Origin: an uncultured Desulfovibrio sp.
GTDB taxonomy: Bacteria; Desulfobacterota; Desulfovibrionia; Desulfovibrionales; Desulfovibrionaceae
NCBI GenBank assembly: GCA_913060505.1
Contig: CAJXRQ010000005.1
Span: 62,001 to 126,000, forward strand
DNA length: 64,000 nucleotides
Reading direction: 5' to 3'
Positions 42,879 to 51,201 of this stretch are shown in pieces. The position numbers and the translations under genes are program-made. The notes beneath the pieces were generated by a model, which was not told the DNA's origin, ran no database searches, and saw only the letters and a list, made by a program, of their open reading frames with translations. Each line of letters opens with the position of its first letter. Within the stretch, counting starts at the first letter, position 1.

Positions 42879-45065
42879 ATGGCGAGTAACAAGGGCGCAT
42901 CGCTTTCTCGCAGGGACTTTTTCAAGGCTTCCGGCCTTGCCGTGGGAGGAGGGCTGCTGGGCGGACTGGCACCGTCCGTCGCAAAGGCTGCCGTGCCGGA
43001 CTCGAAATGGGAATCGCACTTTTCCGCCTGCGACATGTGCTTCAACAAATGTGGGTTGGTGGCCCGGGTCAGGGACGGCGTGGTCACCAAACTGGACCCG
43101 AATCCGAAATTTCTCAAATCTCGCGGCATGCTTTGTGCCCGCGGCAACGCCGGCATTGCCCAGCTCTACGATCCGGACAGGCTCAAGCATCCCCTGATCC
43201 GCGTGGGAGACCGGGGCGAAGGCAAATGGCAACGCATCCCATGGGATGAAGCTCTGGATATGGCTGCACGAAAGATGCAGGAAATCCGCAAAAAATATAC
43301 TCCGTGCGGGCATCTCTTCAGCGCGGGAGCCGACTTGCAGACTCAATTTGTGACCCGCTTTGCCGAGGTATACGGCTCCTACAACATTACGTCCCATGAA
43401 TCCCTGTGCCTGCTCAGTGGCACGCGCGGCTTTCTGGATACATTCGGGGAGGTGCCGTTCGCGGACGTGCTGAACTCCCGCTATGTGATCATGGCCGGTG
43501 CCAACCGATTTGAGGCATTGGTAACGCCTGATTCCATGGATCTCATGACGGCCATGAAGGACGGCTGCAAACTGGTAGTGCTGGACCCGCGCTTCACCAA
43601 AACGGCAGCTCTGGCCCACGAATGGCACCCCATTCGCCCCGGAACCGACATGATCTTCATGCTGGCCCTCATGCACATAATTATTGGCGAAAAACTTTTC
43701 GATCCTGAATGGATTGCGGAAAAGACCTCTGGCATTGAAAAATTGACAGAACACGTCCGCCAATACACTCCCCAGGCTGCCGCAGACCAATGCGGCATAC
43801 CGCGTGAAGACATCGTGCGTATTGCCCGTGAACTGGCTGAAGCCGCCCCCCGATCCATGGTCTATCCGGGGCGCCGCACCTCTGATTATGAAAACTCTAC
43901 GCAAATTCGGCGCAGTTTCGCGTTGGTCAACGCACTGCTCGGTAACTGGGACCGCCCCGGAGGTTTGTTGGCGGCTCGCCAGGTAGGTCTCAAGGGCGTT
44001 CCCTACGATCCGCCATGGTACGACGAAAACCCGGATGATCGCGTGGACGCGCACAAAGTGCCGGGCATGTTCGAGCATGAGGGTTCATTCGTAATCACTC
44101 GTGACGCAGTCCTCAAGGGCGAGCCGTATCCGATCAAGGGCTGGTTCGTGTACAAGACCAATCCGCTGGTCAACGCCCCCAACCGCAAAAAAAGCATTGA
44201 AATGGCCAAGGCAATGGAATTCATGACCGTGGTGGACATCACCATGAGCGATACCGCATGGATGGCCGACCTCGTACTCCCTGCCCCCAGTTATCTGGAG
44301 CGGCAGGATCCGTGCTCGGGCTTGCAGGGTTCTGTTGCCTGCGCCTGTGTGGTCAAACGCGACCCCGTGGTTGAGCCACTCTACAAGACACGCCCGGTGT
44401 TCGATATCCTCAAATCCATTGCCGACCGTCTGGAACTGGGCGAACACTTCGACTTCTCCATGGACGAATACCGCGACCAGCAATTGCGAGGCCTGCCCGA
44501 CGCCATGGACGCACTGGACCGGGACGGGGTCTACTACAATCCCAGTAAGGTATACGGCATTTATGACGGCAGGATCTACAAAACCACCAGCCACAAGATC
44601 GAACTCTACAACAAGCGGTATGAACAGATGGGCCAAGATCCCATGCCCGTGTATACGCCGCCGTCCTCTGTTCCGGAAAACCACTTTCGGCTGGTTATCG
44701 GACGCAATGCCTACCTGACACACGGCTCTACCTGTAACAATGCCATGTTGCATGAACTGGTGCCGGAAAACGAATTGTGGCTTCACCCCTCTGCCGCAAC
44801 AAAGCAGGGCATTGATACCGGGGACACAGTGCTGGTGAGCAGCGCGGTCGGACAGGGAGAAATCAAGGTTCGTGTCACAGAAAAAATACGGGAGGACACC
44901 GTCTACATGCTCACGGGATTCGGCCCGCTTTCCAAAGGTCTCAGCCTGATTCAGGATTCGGGTGCGAGCATCGCGGACATTCTGGAAGATCGCTTTGACA
45001 CCATCTCCGGCAATGCTTCCATGCATGAAACCATAGTTTCCGTAACAAGGAAGGTGCCCGCATGA
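42879..45065 (+). CDS. Tat-exported molybdopterin oxidoreductase, polysulfide/thiosulfate reductase catalytic subunit type
   Basis: Catalytic subunit of a membrane-bound molybdoenzyme (CISM family), 728 residues. Twin-arginine signal S-R-R-D-F-F-K (residues 10-16). A 4Fe-4S site is formed by C51, C54, C58 and C86. The Mo ligand is probably the Cys in S-H-E-S-L-C-L-L-S-G. G-W-F-V-Y-K-T-N-P and the C-terminal L-H-P-S-A-A...G-D-T-V are typical of the PsrA/PhsA branch, but arsenate or tetrathionate reductases are close; the rhodanese neighbours favour sulfur compounds. Start chosen at the second of two ATGs after GGGAGG. The next gene overlaps by 4 bp. Confidence 0.88.
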   Translation: MASNKGASLSRRDFFKASGLAVGGGLLGGLAPSVAKAAVPDSKWESHFSACDMCFNKCGLVARVRDGVVTKLDPNPKFLKSRGMLCARGNAGIAQLYDPDRLKHPLIRVGDRGEGKWQRIPWDEALDMAARKMQEIRKKYTPCGHLFSAGADLQTQFVTRFAEVYGSYNITSHESLCLLSGTRGFLDTFGEVPFADVLNSRYVIMAGANRFEALVTPDSMDLMTAMKDGCKLVVLDPRFTKTAALAHEWHPIRPGTDMIFMLALMHIIIGEKLFDPEWIAEKTSGIEKLTEHVRQYTPQAAADQCGIPREDIVRIARELAEAAPRSMVYPGRRTSDYENSTQIRRSFALVNALLGNWDRPGGLLAARQVGLKGVPYDPPWYDENPDDRVDAHKVPGMFEHEGSFVITRDAVLKGEPYPIKGWFVYKTNPLVNAPNRKKSIEMAKAMEFMTVVDITMSDTAWMADLVLPAPSYLERQDPCSGLQGSVACACVVKRDPVVEPLYKTRPVFDILKSIADRLELGEHFDFSMDEYRDQQLRGLPDAMDALDRDGVYYNPSKVYGIYDGRIYKTTSHKIELYNKRYEQMGQDPMPVYTPPSSVPENHFRLVIGRNAYLTHGSTCNNAMLHELVPENELWLHPSAATKQGIDTGDTVLVSSAVGQGEIKVRVTEKIREDTVYMLTGFGPLSKGLSLIQDSGASIADILEDRFDTISGNASMHETIVSVTRKVPA

Positions 45066-45805
45066 CCAAGAAGCAACTCGCCATGGTAATCGATTCGGGC
45101 GCATGTATCGACTGCAAGGCCTGCGTAATTTCCTGCAAGGTGGCCAACAAGGTTCCCGGCGCATTTTCCAGAAACTGGATCAAGGAACAGGCTCCCGATT
45201 TTTCCGGCACGGCAAGACCGTCCATGCACTTCCAGCCCGGCGCATGCATGCATTGCGACACTCCCACCTGTGTTGCCGCATGTCCCACCGGAGCAACCTA
45301 CAAGGATTTGGAAACCGGCATCGTCGAAATAGACAAGGGCTTGTGCATCGGCTGCGGCAATTGCATTCCTGCCTGCCCATACGGAGCGCGCTACCGCAAC
45401 CCGGAAACGTGCAAGGCGGACAAATGCGACTATTGCCCGGAACGAAGGGCTGCCGGACTGCCGCCAGCCTGTGTGGATACCTGTCCGACCAAGGCCCGCG
45501 TGTTCGGGGACATCAACGACCCCATGTCCGAAGCGCACCAACTGCTCAAGAGCGGTAAAAATCCCATTGTCACGGTCGTCAACGAAGTTACAGATACCAA
45601 ACCCAACATGTACTACCTGGACAAGACCGCTCCCGGAGATTGGACAGAACCGGCAGTGGTTCCGGCATCCATGACGGCCATGAAACAGCTCACCCCACTG
45701 GTCAAGGGCATCGTCGGCCTTTCCGGGCTGGGCGTGCTGGCCATGCTCGGCAGGCAGCTTCTTGTCGGAGATTCCCATGAACAGGAGGAGAACCACCATG
45801 ACTAG
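45062..45805 (+). CDS. Four-cluster ferredoxin subunit with C-terminal membrane anchor
   Basis: Electron-transfer subunit of the molybdoenzyme, 247 residues. Four cysteine groups are visible: C-I-D-C-K-A-C-V-I-S-C, C-M-H-C-D-T-P-T-C-V-A-A-C-P, C-I-G-C-G-N-C-I-P-A-C-P and C-D-Y-C-P...C-V-D-T-C-P. A hydrophobic segment (G-I-V-G-L-S-G-L-G-V-L-A-M-L) near residue 225 should anchor it, as in FdnH or HybA. It has no signal and is exported with its Tat partner. ATGA overlap with the catalytic subunit. Confidence 0.93.
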   Translation: MTKKQLAMVIDSGACIDCKACVISCKVANKVPGAFSRNWIKEQAPDFSGTARPSMHFQPGACMHCDTPTCVAACPTGATYKDLETGIVEIDKGLCIGCGNCIPACPYGARYRNPETCKADKCDYCPERRAAGLPPACVDTCPTKARVFGDINDPMSEAHQLLKSGKNPIVTVVNEVTDTKPNMYYLDKTAPGDWTEPAVVPASMTAMKQLTPLVKGIVGLSGLGVLAMLGRQLLVGDSHEQEENHHD

Positions 45806-46535
45806 ACAATTCAAGCGGCATGACCGCTCGGACATCTTCATGCACTGGTTCAACGCCGCATGTTGGATCATCCTCCTTGTTACAGGCGTAGGGTTGATCG
45901 GCAATCCGGATTTGGACCCCGTGGGTAGTTGGTATCCACGCACATTACGAGCTCTAGTCGGCGGCGGAGCCAACCTGTTGAACATTCATCTGGCCGTCGG
46001 CTTTATCTGGATATTCGCATTCGTGGGCTATCTGGCAATCAACGCGCGTGGAGCACTCTTCTTCCTGCGGGAAATATTCATGGTATCCCCGGCCCGGGAC
46101 ATGGGTTGGATGATTCGAAAAATGGTGATCATGACACTGGGCCCCAAGGTGCTGCGCAAACTGGGCATGAATCCGGACCTTCCGGCACAGGGATTCTACA
46201 ACATGGGGCAAAAGGCTTTTGCACAGGCAAGCGTTGTCGGCGGCGTGATCATCGCCGTAACGGGCATCATCATGTTCCTGTCCGACAAGGTCTTCACGGC
46301 ACAGGGCACCTGGATCGTAAGCTGGTCCATCACCCTGCACTTCGTGGCTGTAGGGTTGGTGTTTGCCGGATTGCTGGTGCACATATACATGGCAGCCATT
46401 TCCCCGGAAGAACGACCAGGATTCAAATCCATGTTCACAGGCAGTGTTCCTGAAGATTATGCCAGGCACCACCACGGCCTCTGGTATGACTCCGTTAAGT
46501 CGGAAAACGCCTCTACAGGCGATGAAACGGGATAA
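45798..46535 (+). CDS. Cytochrome b membrane subunit
   Basis: Di-haem cytochrome b of 245 residues with four membrane segments, of the formate dehydrogenase gamma / thiosulfate reductase cytochrome b type. H-W-F-N-A-A-C-W and L-N-I-H-L-A-V-G-F carry probable haem histidines in helices 1 and 2; T-L-H-F-V-A-V and L-L-V-H-I-Y-M lie in helix 4. It should link the enzyme to the quinone pool. The ATG at 45798 has GGAGG upstream and overlaps the ferredoxin gene by 8 bp. Confidence 0.9.
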   Translation: MTRQFKRHDRSDIFMHWFNAACWIILLVTGVGLIGNPDLDPVGSWYPRTLRALVGGGANLLNIHLAVGFIWIFAFVGYLAINARGALFFLREIFMVSPARDMGWMIRKMVIMTLGPKVLRKLGMNPDLPAQGFYNMGQKAFAQASVVGGVIIAVTGIIMFLSDKVFTAQGTWIVSWSITLHFVAVGLVFAGLLVHIYMAAISPEERPGFKSMFTGSVPEDYARHHHGLWYDSVKSENASTGDETG

Positions 46536-46597
46536 CAGGGAGGAAGCGGAACGTCATGGGAACGTCCGCGAAAAGGAACATTCAACAAGGAGCCGTT

Positions 46598-47704
46598 ATG
46601 CTTGCACGAAAAAACATCTCCATGCTCGGCGCGTTGCTGACGTGCCTTGCGATTCTGGCGTCGTATCCGGCCATATCCCAGGCCGAAGAAGCTAAAAGCT
46701 TCAAGAAGTACCCGGCAATAGCGGATTACAGCCTCGTGGCAAAGTACGCAAAGGTGCCCAAACCCAAAGGGGCGATGATCATTGATTCGCGGCCGTACAA
46801 ACCCAAGTATGTGGCAGGCTACATCCCGACAGCCGTGAGCATCCCCGCATCGCAGTTCGACAAGATGACCGACCAATTGCCCTCGGATAAAGGCACCCTG
46901 CTCATATTCTATTGTGGTGGCCTGAAATGCCCGCTGTCCCACAAGTCGGCTTTCAAAGCACAGGCGCTCGGCTACACCAATATCAAAGTCTACGCGAAAG
47001 GATTCCCGGACTGGAAAAAACATGCCCCTTATTATTCCGTAGGACTTGAAACCCTGAACAAAATGTTGGCGGACGGCGACGACTATATGTTGGTGGACGC
47101 ACGCCCTCACAAAAAATTCCTGAAAGGTGCGATTCCTTCATCCATCAGCATTCCGGACCGCCTGTTCGCACAAAAGCGTGGTCTTTTGCCTACAGAAAAG
47201 AAGAACACCATGCTGATCTATTACTGCGGTGGTTACAAGTGCCTTCTGTCCCACAAGTCCGCCATCAAGGCGCGTGCTTTGGGCTACAGAAAAGTCATGG
47301 TGGCCGAAGCTGGTTATCCGGGCTGGAAGGAAATGTACGGTGCTGGTTCGGGCATGGTCGTACAGGCTGGAGAAGTGGAAGGTTCCATTGATGTGGAACA
47401 GTTCAAAAAGGCATTATCCGAAAATCCCGAAGCCATGCAGGTTATCGACGTACGCGATCCGGCCGAATTTTCGGACGGGCACCTCCCTGGAGCCGTGAAC
47501 ATGACGGTGGACCAGATCGAAAAAAATCCCGAAGCCATTGCCTCGGACAAACCCGTGGTGTTCGTTTGCTCCACGGGCGCACGGAGCGGCGAAGCGTATT
47601 ACATGATTCGCGAAATGCGTCCCGAACTTGAGGAAGTATTCTATCTGGAAGCCGAATGCTCGTATAATCCCGATGGATCGTATGACATCAAGCCCAACAA
47701 GTAA
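46598..47704 (+). CDS. Exported triple-rhodanese protein
   Basis: Sulfurtransferase of 368 residues with a signal peptide and three rhodanese domains in a row. The active-site loops are C106-G-G-L-K-C, C210-G-G-Y-K-C and C324-S-T-G-A-R. Domains 1 and 2 share the C-G-G-x-K-C loop with a second Cys and are likely duplicates; domain 3 has the more usual loop. AAGGAG is 5 bases before the ATG at 46598. It lies 62 bp after the cytochrome b gene. It probably carries persulfide sulfur in the periplasm for the molybdoenzyme; this is inference from context. Confidence 0.9.
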   Translation: MLARKNISMLGALLTCLAILASYPAISQAEEAKSFKKYPAIADYSLVAKYAKVPKPKGAMIIDSRPYKPKYVAGYIPTAVSIPASQFDKMTDQLPSDKGTLLIFYCGGLKCPLSHKSAFKAQALGYTNIKVYAKGFPDWKKHAPYYSVGLETLNKMLADGDDYMLVDARPHKKFLKGAIPSSISIPDRLFAQKRGLLPTEKKNTMLIYYCGGYKCLLSHKSAIKARALGYRKVMVAEAGYPGWKEMYGAGSGMVVQAGEVEGSIDVEQFKKALSENPEAMQVIDVRDPAEFSDGHLPGAVNMTVDQIEKNPEAIASDKPVVFVCSTGARSGEAYYMIREMRPELEEVFYLEAECSYNPDGSYDIKPNK

Positions 47705-47808
47705 CGGATAGCCCGTGACCGGGTTCTGCTCAGGTGGATCCCGGCCGGGCATGTTCCCGGTAACGGTTTCCGGCAAACGGAATCCGAAACGGAGCAGGGA
47801 GGCTGGGT

Positions 47809-48807
47809 GTGCGCAGAACTGCAGTCGTCTTAGCGGTCATGATTGTCATGGCCGAGGCCACTTTCCTCCTTGCTCTCCGGACATACGCCGGGGACTTTCT
47901 CGATGATGCGCGCATCAAGGCAGCCGATCAGGGATATGCCATAGCAGACAGTCAGGAACTGGACGTTCTGCTTGGTCAGCACCCCACACCGCTGATCATC
48001 GACGTCCGGCCCGATTATGAATTCAACGCAGGGCATATTCCGAACGCCCGAAATCTGGAATTCGACCTTGGCGACACCCATACCCTGAACAGCGACAAGA
48101 AAACCCGCTTCCTTGCCCTGGCTGGGACGGACAAAACCATTCCCCTGATTTTCTACTGTCGAAGCGTCAGCTGCATACGCAGTGAGATTGCGGCCCGATG
48201 GGCCGTACGGCTGGGATACTCCAAAGTGATTCGTTATCCTTTTGGTTGGCACGGCTGGAAGGAACACCACCCGGAAACGTCTGTGGCCACATCCACAGTC
48301 AGGATTCTGGGCACAGGAGACCGTTTTCCCGAATGCAGGCTGGCCATGCTGGGCAAAGATGCGGACAGAAAATACCTGAGCATGATCCCGGACAACCGCT
48401 GGCTTACGCTTCAGGATGTTCCTGCACCCTATGTTCTGGTCGCATTCTACAACAGCCTGTGTGTGGATTGCGTCAGACAAATGGCCGTTACCAACGAAAT
48501 CTTCAGGGAGGTGGAAAACGATACGCAGCTCAAGGCCCGGCTGCGTATCATCGGCATCGGCGTTTACAACACCAAACTTGAAACCCGGCGTTTTCGCAAA
48601 CGCCACAAGGTGCTCTTTCCGCTTTTTTCGGACAGGGACGGATTGGTCTTCGAATGTCTGGGGCAGACCAAGCTTCCGCTGGCATATCTGGTACGCCGCG
48701 ACGCCGCCGGCAATCGGATCATTGCATTGGTCCGCAACGATTTCAGTAGCCCCGGGCAGGATCTTCTCGATCAGATCCGGGCAGTGGTGGACAATGAAAC
48801 CCCGTAA
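47809..48807 (+). CDS. Membrane-anchored rhodanese-thioredoxin fusion
   Basis: A 332-residue protein facing the periplasm. An N-terminal membrane anchor (A-V-V-L-A-V-M-I-V-M-A-E-A-T-F-L-L-A-L) is followed by a rhodanese domain (residues 50-150) with active loop C-R-S-V-S-C, and then a redoxin/TlpA-like domain (165-320) with C-V-D-C in the thioredoxin position. Such a pairing could reduce protein persulfides formed on the rhodanese Cys. Start is GTG with GGGAGG 6 bases upstream. It is convergent with the chaperone gene (5-bp gap). Confidence 0.85.
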   Translation: MRRTAVVLAVMIVMAEATFLLALRTYAGDFLDDARIKAADQGYAIADSQELDVLLGQHPTPLIIDVRPDYEFNAGHIPNARNLEFDLGDTHTLNSDKKTRFLALAGTDKTIPLIFYCRSVSCIRSEIAARWAVRLGYSKVIRYPFGWHGWKEHHPETSVATSTVRILGTGDRFPECRLAMLGKDADRKYLSMIPDNRWLTLQDVPAPYVLVAFYNSLCVDCVRQMAVTNEIFREVENDTQLKARLRIIGIGVYNTKLETRRFRKRHKVLFPLFSDRDGLVFECLGQTKLPLAYLVRRDAAGNRIIALVRNDFSSPGQDLLDQIRAVVDNETP

Positions 48808-48811
48808 GGAC

Positions 48812-49435
48812 TCAGTTCGACGCTCCTGCCACAGCTTCCAGCACCATCCCCAGCACAGTGCAGGATTTGTCGTAGAGGCTGTCCGGTTCGGCCCCGGACA
48901 CGGCCTGAGCGAACACCCGTGTCCACGGAAGCATCACGTCACGAGCAAAAGCCGAGGCATCGGAAAATCTGGCGTTGGAAAACAGATAGTACAGATACTC
49001 CAGCTCAATACACAAATGGTCCGGCGGCTCGTTGGAATCCCCCACCGGTTCCAGTCCTTCCCTTTCCAGCCGTTGCCGCATCCGAACCGCGGGTTCGCCC
49101 ATAACCGCCTCTCCTCCGGCAACGTGGCAGGATTCATACGGCGGAGCGGGAATTCCGTCTTTGGCATTAATGAACAAACGCACATAATGGATTTCCTGCT
49201 CGGCACACCATTGTTCGGAAGCTTCGCTTTCAGGAACCATGCAGGCGATGCTCATGAGCGTCTGCTTCAACCCGGAAAGGGAGTCAGGACAACTTTCGGC
49301 CAGTTGGCACGCGCCGAGGCTGATCATGTCCGGACACCATTCGGTAACCGGTCCACGAAACACACGTACCAGGAATTCAATACCATCAAGCAGCAACACC
49401 TGATTGTTCCTGTCGACTTCAAGCCCCCCCACCAT
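48812..49435 (-). CDS. TorD/DmsD-family molybdoenzyme chaperone
   Basis: A 207-residue all-helical chaperone that binds the Tat signal of a molybdoenzyme and helps cofactor loading. Y-V-R-L-F-I-N and P-A-P-P-Y-E-S-C-H, then P-P-D-H-L-C-I-E-L-E-Y-L-Y-Y-L, are family signatures. It very likely serves the Tat molybdoenzyme at 42879. GGAG is 7 bases before the ATG. It is transcribed against the cluster and divergently from the CsoR-type gene. Confidence 0.9.
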   Translation of the reverse strand: MVGGLEVDRNNQVLLLDGIEFLVRVFRGPVTEWCPDMISLGACQLAESCPDSLSGLKQTLMSIACMVPESEASEQWCAEQEIHYVRLFINAKDGIPAPPYESCHVAGGEAVMGEPAVRMRQRLEREGLEPVGDSNEPPDHLCIELEYLYYLFSNARFSDASAFARDVMLPWTRVFAQAVSGAEPDSLYDKSCTVLGMVLEAVAGASN

Positions 49436-49548
49436 TTTGTCACTCCTCGTGTATCCAGACTCATGTTCAAGGTTGAAGGTTTGCCGAGTCTAGGCTATTT
49501 CCCAACATCGAACAACCGCCATACCCATACCCCTCAGGAGCATACAGC

Positions 49549-49851
49549 ATGGTCGACAACACCGAACTGATCAAGGAACAGGAAAAACTGAAGGACAACG
49601 TGCTCTCACGCTTGAAAAGGATTGAGGGGCAGGTGCGGGGCATCCAGCGGATGATCAACGAAGGCAAGGAATGCCGGGATATCCTCGTGCAGATGCGGGC
49701 TGTGCACTCGGCACTGCAATCCACCAACACGCAAATTCTCAAACGCTACATGATCAAGTGCCACGCAGACGCCATCAGTGAAGATGAGAATGGCCGCTAT
49801 GAAAAGCTGGAAGAACTCATCAAAGTGCTGGCAAATTTTCTGGATGGATAG
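49549..49851 (+). CDS. CsoR-family repressor, CstR-like
   Basis: A 100-residue DUF156 (CsoR/RcnR) repressor, all helical: R-L-K-R-I-E-G-Q-V-R-G-I-Q-R-M. Cys42 and Cys71 are 29 residues apart, as in the Cys pair of CsoR and CstR, but the CsoR copper-ligand His position is Tyr67. Cys-Cys without that His is the CstR pattern, which senses persulfides rather than Cu(I). ATACCC half-sites lie just upstream of the gene, suggesting autoregulation. Its likely main target is the pair of operators at 42396-42440. Confidence 0.88.
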   Translation: MVDNTELIKEQEKLKDNVLSRLKRIEGQVRGIQRMINEGKECRDILVQMRAVHSALQSTNTQILKRYMIKCHADAISEDENGRYEKLEELIKVLANFLDG

Positions 49852-49930
49852 CGGCAAGCAATTCCACCCCAAAACCGGAGATAACTATAACACCATTGCG
49901 ACCAGAGGCAGGGCTCCCCTATTGTGGGGC

Positions 49931-50764
49931 ATGATTAATGGCAGCCTCGCAACTGCGCCCCGGATCGCACTGCAACATTCACCCCTGTTATCTATTGTTA
50001 TATGGGCGTTTGCGCTGATGCTTGCGCCTGCCCTGCCGGGAGCGCGGCCTGCCGTGGCACAGGAAAAACAGATATTCCGCGTGGCCGTGGAAGACCACTA
50101 CCCGCCTTTCAGCATGCTCGACGAAAGCAACCAGCCCCACGGGTTCAATGTGGACATGGCCTTTGCCCTGGGCAAAACCATGAACATGCCGTGCACGGTA
50201 TGTGCCTTGCCATGGCACGAACTCCTGCCGGCCCTGCTTGAAAACCGGGTTGATGCGGTCATCGCAAACATGGCCAAAACCCCGGAACGATGCAATATAG
50301 TATCCTTTACCAAGCCCTACCAGCGCTCCAAGACCGGATTTGTGGCCCGGCAGGGACAATCGCTTCAAGTGAATCCGCAAAATGTCGCCGGGAAACGCAT
50401 TTGTACACAAGCGGATACCATGCAGTACCAATACCTCAAGAGAAAGTACGGCGAAGTTGTTACACTACAGGGCATGGCGACAATGAAAGATGGGTTGATT
50501 GCCGTCGCAAACGGCACATGCGACCTGGCATTGACACCGCTGTTGACGGCGTTCGATTTTCTGCAGTCGGAGGAAGGGCGCCAGTGTGAACTGGCAGGAG
50601 ATGCGCTCAGCCTGAAGGAATTTCCATACAGCACTTCACACATAGCCGTGCGCAAAACCGACACAGATCTCCGAAAAGAGCTGGACGAAGCCATTGATTC
50701 GATCTGTGCGTCCGGTGAACACTATACCATCAGCCGCAAATATTTCCCTTTCAGCGCCCTGTAG
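49931..50764 (+). CDS. Exported solute-binding protein, family 3
   Basis: Periplasmic binding protein of 277 residues. Signal peptide hydrophobic core (L-L-S-I-V-I-W-A-F-A-L-M-L-A-P-A-L) ends at A-V-A-Q. The mature start F-R-V-A-V-E-D-H-Y-P-P-F-S and F-N-V-D-M-A-F-A-L-G, then V-D-A-V-I-A-N-M-A, are typical. Four extra cysteines may form disulfides. The ATG at 49931 is chosen because it gives a proper signal peptide; an earlier in-frame ATG overlaps the repressor gene. No permease is nearby. It starts 80 bp after the CsoR-type gene. Confidence 0.8.
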   Translation: MINGSLATAPRIALQHSPLLSIVIWAFALMLAPALPGARPAVAQEKQIFRVAVEDHYPPFSMLDESNQPHGFNVDMAFALGKTMNMPCTVCALPWHELLPALLENRVDAVIANMAKTPERCNIVSFTKPYQRSKTGFVARQGQSLQVNPQNVAGKRICTQADTMQYQYLKRKYGEVVTLQGMATMKDGLIAVANGTCDLALTPLLTAFDFLQSEEGRQCELAGDALSLKEFPYSTSHIAVRKTDTDLRKELDEAIDSICASGEHYTISRKYFPFSAL

Positions 50765-50805
50765 AAAAGCATCCGCGCATGGGAAATAAAAAAAACGTAA
50801 AGCCC

Positions 50806-50834
50806 TTGCCTTTGTCTGCGCAGAAAGCTATGAG
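50806..50834 (+). promoter_or_regulatory. Promoter of the ilvBN leader transcript
   Basis: TTGCCT (50806-50811), a 17-base spacer and TATGAG (50829-50834) put the RNA start about 12 bases before leader peptide 1. Confidence 0.65.
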
Positions 50835-50852
50835 ATTTTGAAGAGAAAAATC

Positions 50853-50948
50853 ATGAAGCACTCAATGACGCATACCCACTCCTACGGCGAAAGCCTATCC
50901 ATTATTTCTGTAGTAGTAGTACGTCATTTACTCCGGGCAGTGCCTTAG
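50853..50948 (+). CDS. Leader peptide 1 of ilvBN attenuator
   Basis: A 31-residue peptide with I-I-S-V-V-V-V-R-H-L-L-R-A-V-P at its C-terminus: two Ile, five Val and two Leu codons close together, the substrates needed to sense branched-chain aminoacyl-tRNA. AAGAGA lies before the ATG. Its last codons (50936-50946) are perfectly complementary to the apex of terminator 1 (50980-50990), which is the base-pairing expected for attenuation. Confidence 0.88.
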   Translation: MKHSMTHTHSYGESLSIISVVVVRHLLRAVP

Positions 50949-50970
50949 GTTTTTCGGTTCATTCGAAAAC

Positions 50971-51004
50971 AAACCCCCGAAGGCACTGCCTCCGGGGGTT
51001 TTTC
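50971..51004 (+). terminator. Attenuator terminator 1
   Basis: AAACCCCCG / CGGGGGTTT stem (50971-50979 with 50993-51001), extended by AGGC / GCCT around ACT, ending in TTTTTC. 22 bp after leader 1. Confidence 0.92.
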
Positions 51005-51038
51005 AGTTTCAAGGGACAAAACGGACGAGGAACAGGAC

Positions 51039-51113
51039 ATGATCATCATCACCGCAACAGTAGTAGTAACCGTACTAGTAGTAGCTCTCCCGATTATTCG
51101 GGCAGCGCCGTAG
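51039..51113 (+). CDS. Leader peptide 2 of ilvBN attenuator
   Basis: A 24-residue peptide, M-I-I-I-T-A-T-V-V-V then V-L-V-V-A-L-P-I-I-R-A-A-P. Fifteen of its residues or fewer are other than Ile, Val and Leu: it has five Ile, six Val and two Leu. GAGG precedes the ATG. The last codons (CGGGCAGCGCCGTAG) resemble the end of leader 1 (CGGGCAGTGCCTTAG), so the second module may be a duplicate. The end (51100-51109) can pair with the apex of terminator 2 (51151-51161). Confidence 0.88.
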   Translation: MIIITATVVVTVLVVALPIIRAAP

Positions 51114-51142
51114 CGGAGTGGGCAAACAGCAACACGAACTTC

Positions 51143-51179
51143 CCCCGCCAGGCGCAAGCCCGGCGGGGTTTCTTTTTTT
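51143..51179 (+). terminator. Attenuator terminator 2
   Basis: CCCCGCC / GGCGGGG stem (51143-51149 with 51162-51168) and a TTTCTTTTTTT tail, 23 bp before the ilvB start codon. Confidence 0.92.
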
Positions 51180-51201
51180 CACCAAATCGAGGAGCAACAT
51201 C

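Noticed and set aside
42852-44078. A 408-codon minus-strand frame inside the molybdoenzyme gene
   Set aside because: Antisense shadow of a gene with clear Tat and Fe-S motifs; low-complexity translation and no start signal. Similar long shadows at 4895-6100, 12243-13469, 29886-30959 and 44951-45985 were rejected for the same reason.
51061-51080. GTAGTAGTA-type triplet repeat as a microsatellite
   Set aside because: In frame it encodes the Val run of leader peptide 2, and the same is true of the run near 50911-50921; function explains the repeat.
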